Positions 6,298-6,304 of a stretch of DNA of 6,304 nucleotides are shown in pieces (the first letter of the stretch is position 1; each line of letters starts with the position of its first letter). The notes beneath the pieces were generated by a model, which was not told the origin of the DNA, ran no database searches, and saw only the letters and a program-made list of their open reading frames with translations. The stretch lies in NCBI GenBank assembly GCA_018054005.1, contig JAGPKI010000060.1, positions 1-6,304 of the forward strand. Reading direction: 5' to 3'. Position numbers and translations under genes: made by a program. The stretch comes from Caldisericia bacterium. GTDB lineage: Bacteria; Caldisericota; Caldisericia; UBA6126; JAGPKI01.

Positions 6298-6304
6298 AAA
6301 TTAA

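Overview
The window is AT-rich bacterial chromosomal DNA (about one third G+C, judged by eye) with tightly packed genes and normal Shine-Dalgarno use. It splits at about 2874-3028 into two divergent gene clusters. Gene content shows a bacterium with lipoproteins, a Tad/Flp-pilus type membrane protein, a two-subunit (split) transketolase and glycine cleavage chemistry. I cannot name the lineage from this. All frames are intact and I see no insertion sequence, CRISPR array, tRNA, rRNA or phage gene.

Left, minus strand (read right to left): a 536-residue protein with a TadG-like N-terminus, then a 373-residue lipoprotein of the branched-chain amino acid binding-protein fold, then the first 27 codons of a cysteine desulfurase that runs off the left edge. 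The first two genes lie 3 nt apart and in the same frame, divided by a TAG stop followed by a TTG start. The pair is probably translationally coupled. No transporter permease, ATPase or other tad gene lies in the window, so the job of both envelope proteins is open.

Right, plus strand: a near-consensus sigma-70 promoter (TTGACC, 17 bp, TATAAT) drives a probable operon of a transketolase N-terminal subunit, gcvT (aminomethyltransferase of the glycine cleavage system) and a class I PLP-dependent aminotransferase, separated by 6 and 38 nt with no terminator between them. The transketolase subunit carries the thiamine diphosphate site but needs a C-terminal partner, which is not next to it. gcvT sits where one would often look for that partner. 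The operon joins sugar-phosphate, one-carbon/glycine and amino-acid nitrogen metabolism. A shared pathway is an inference, not something the sequence proves.

No clearly new system is visible. The points worth a second look are the TadG-like/binding-lipoprotein pair with its in-frame junction, and the transketolase half gene placed with gcvT instead of its other half.
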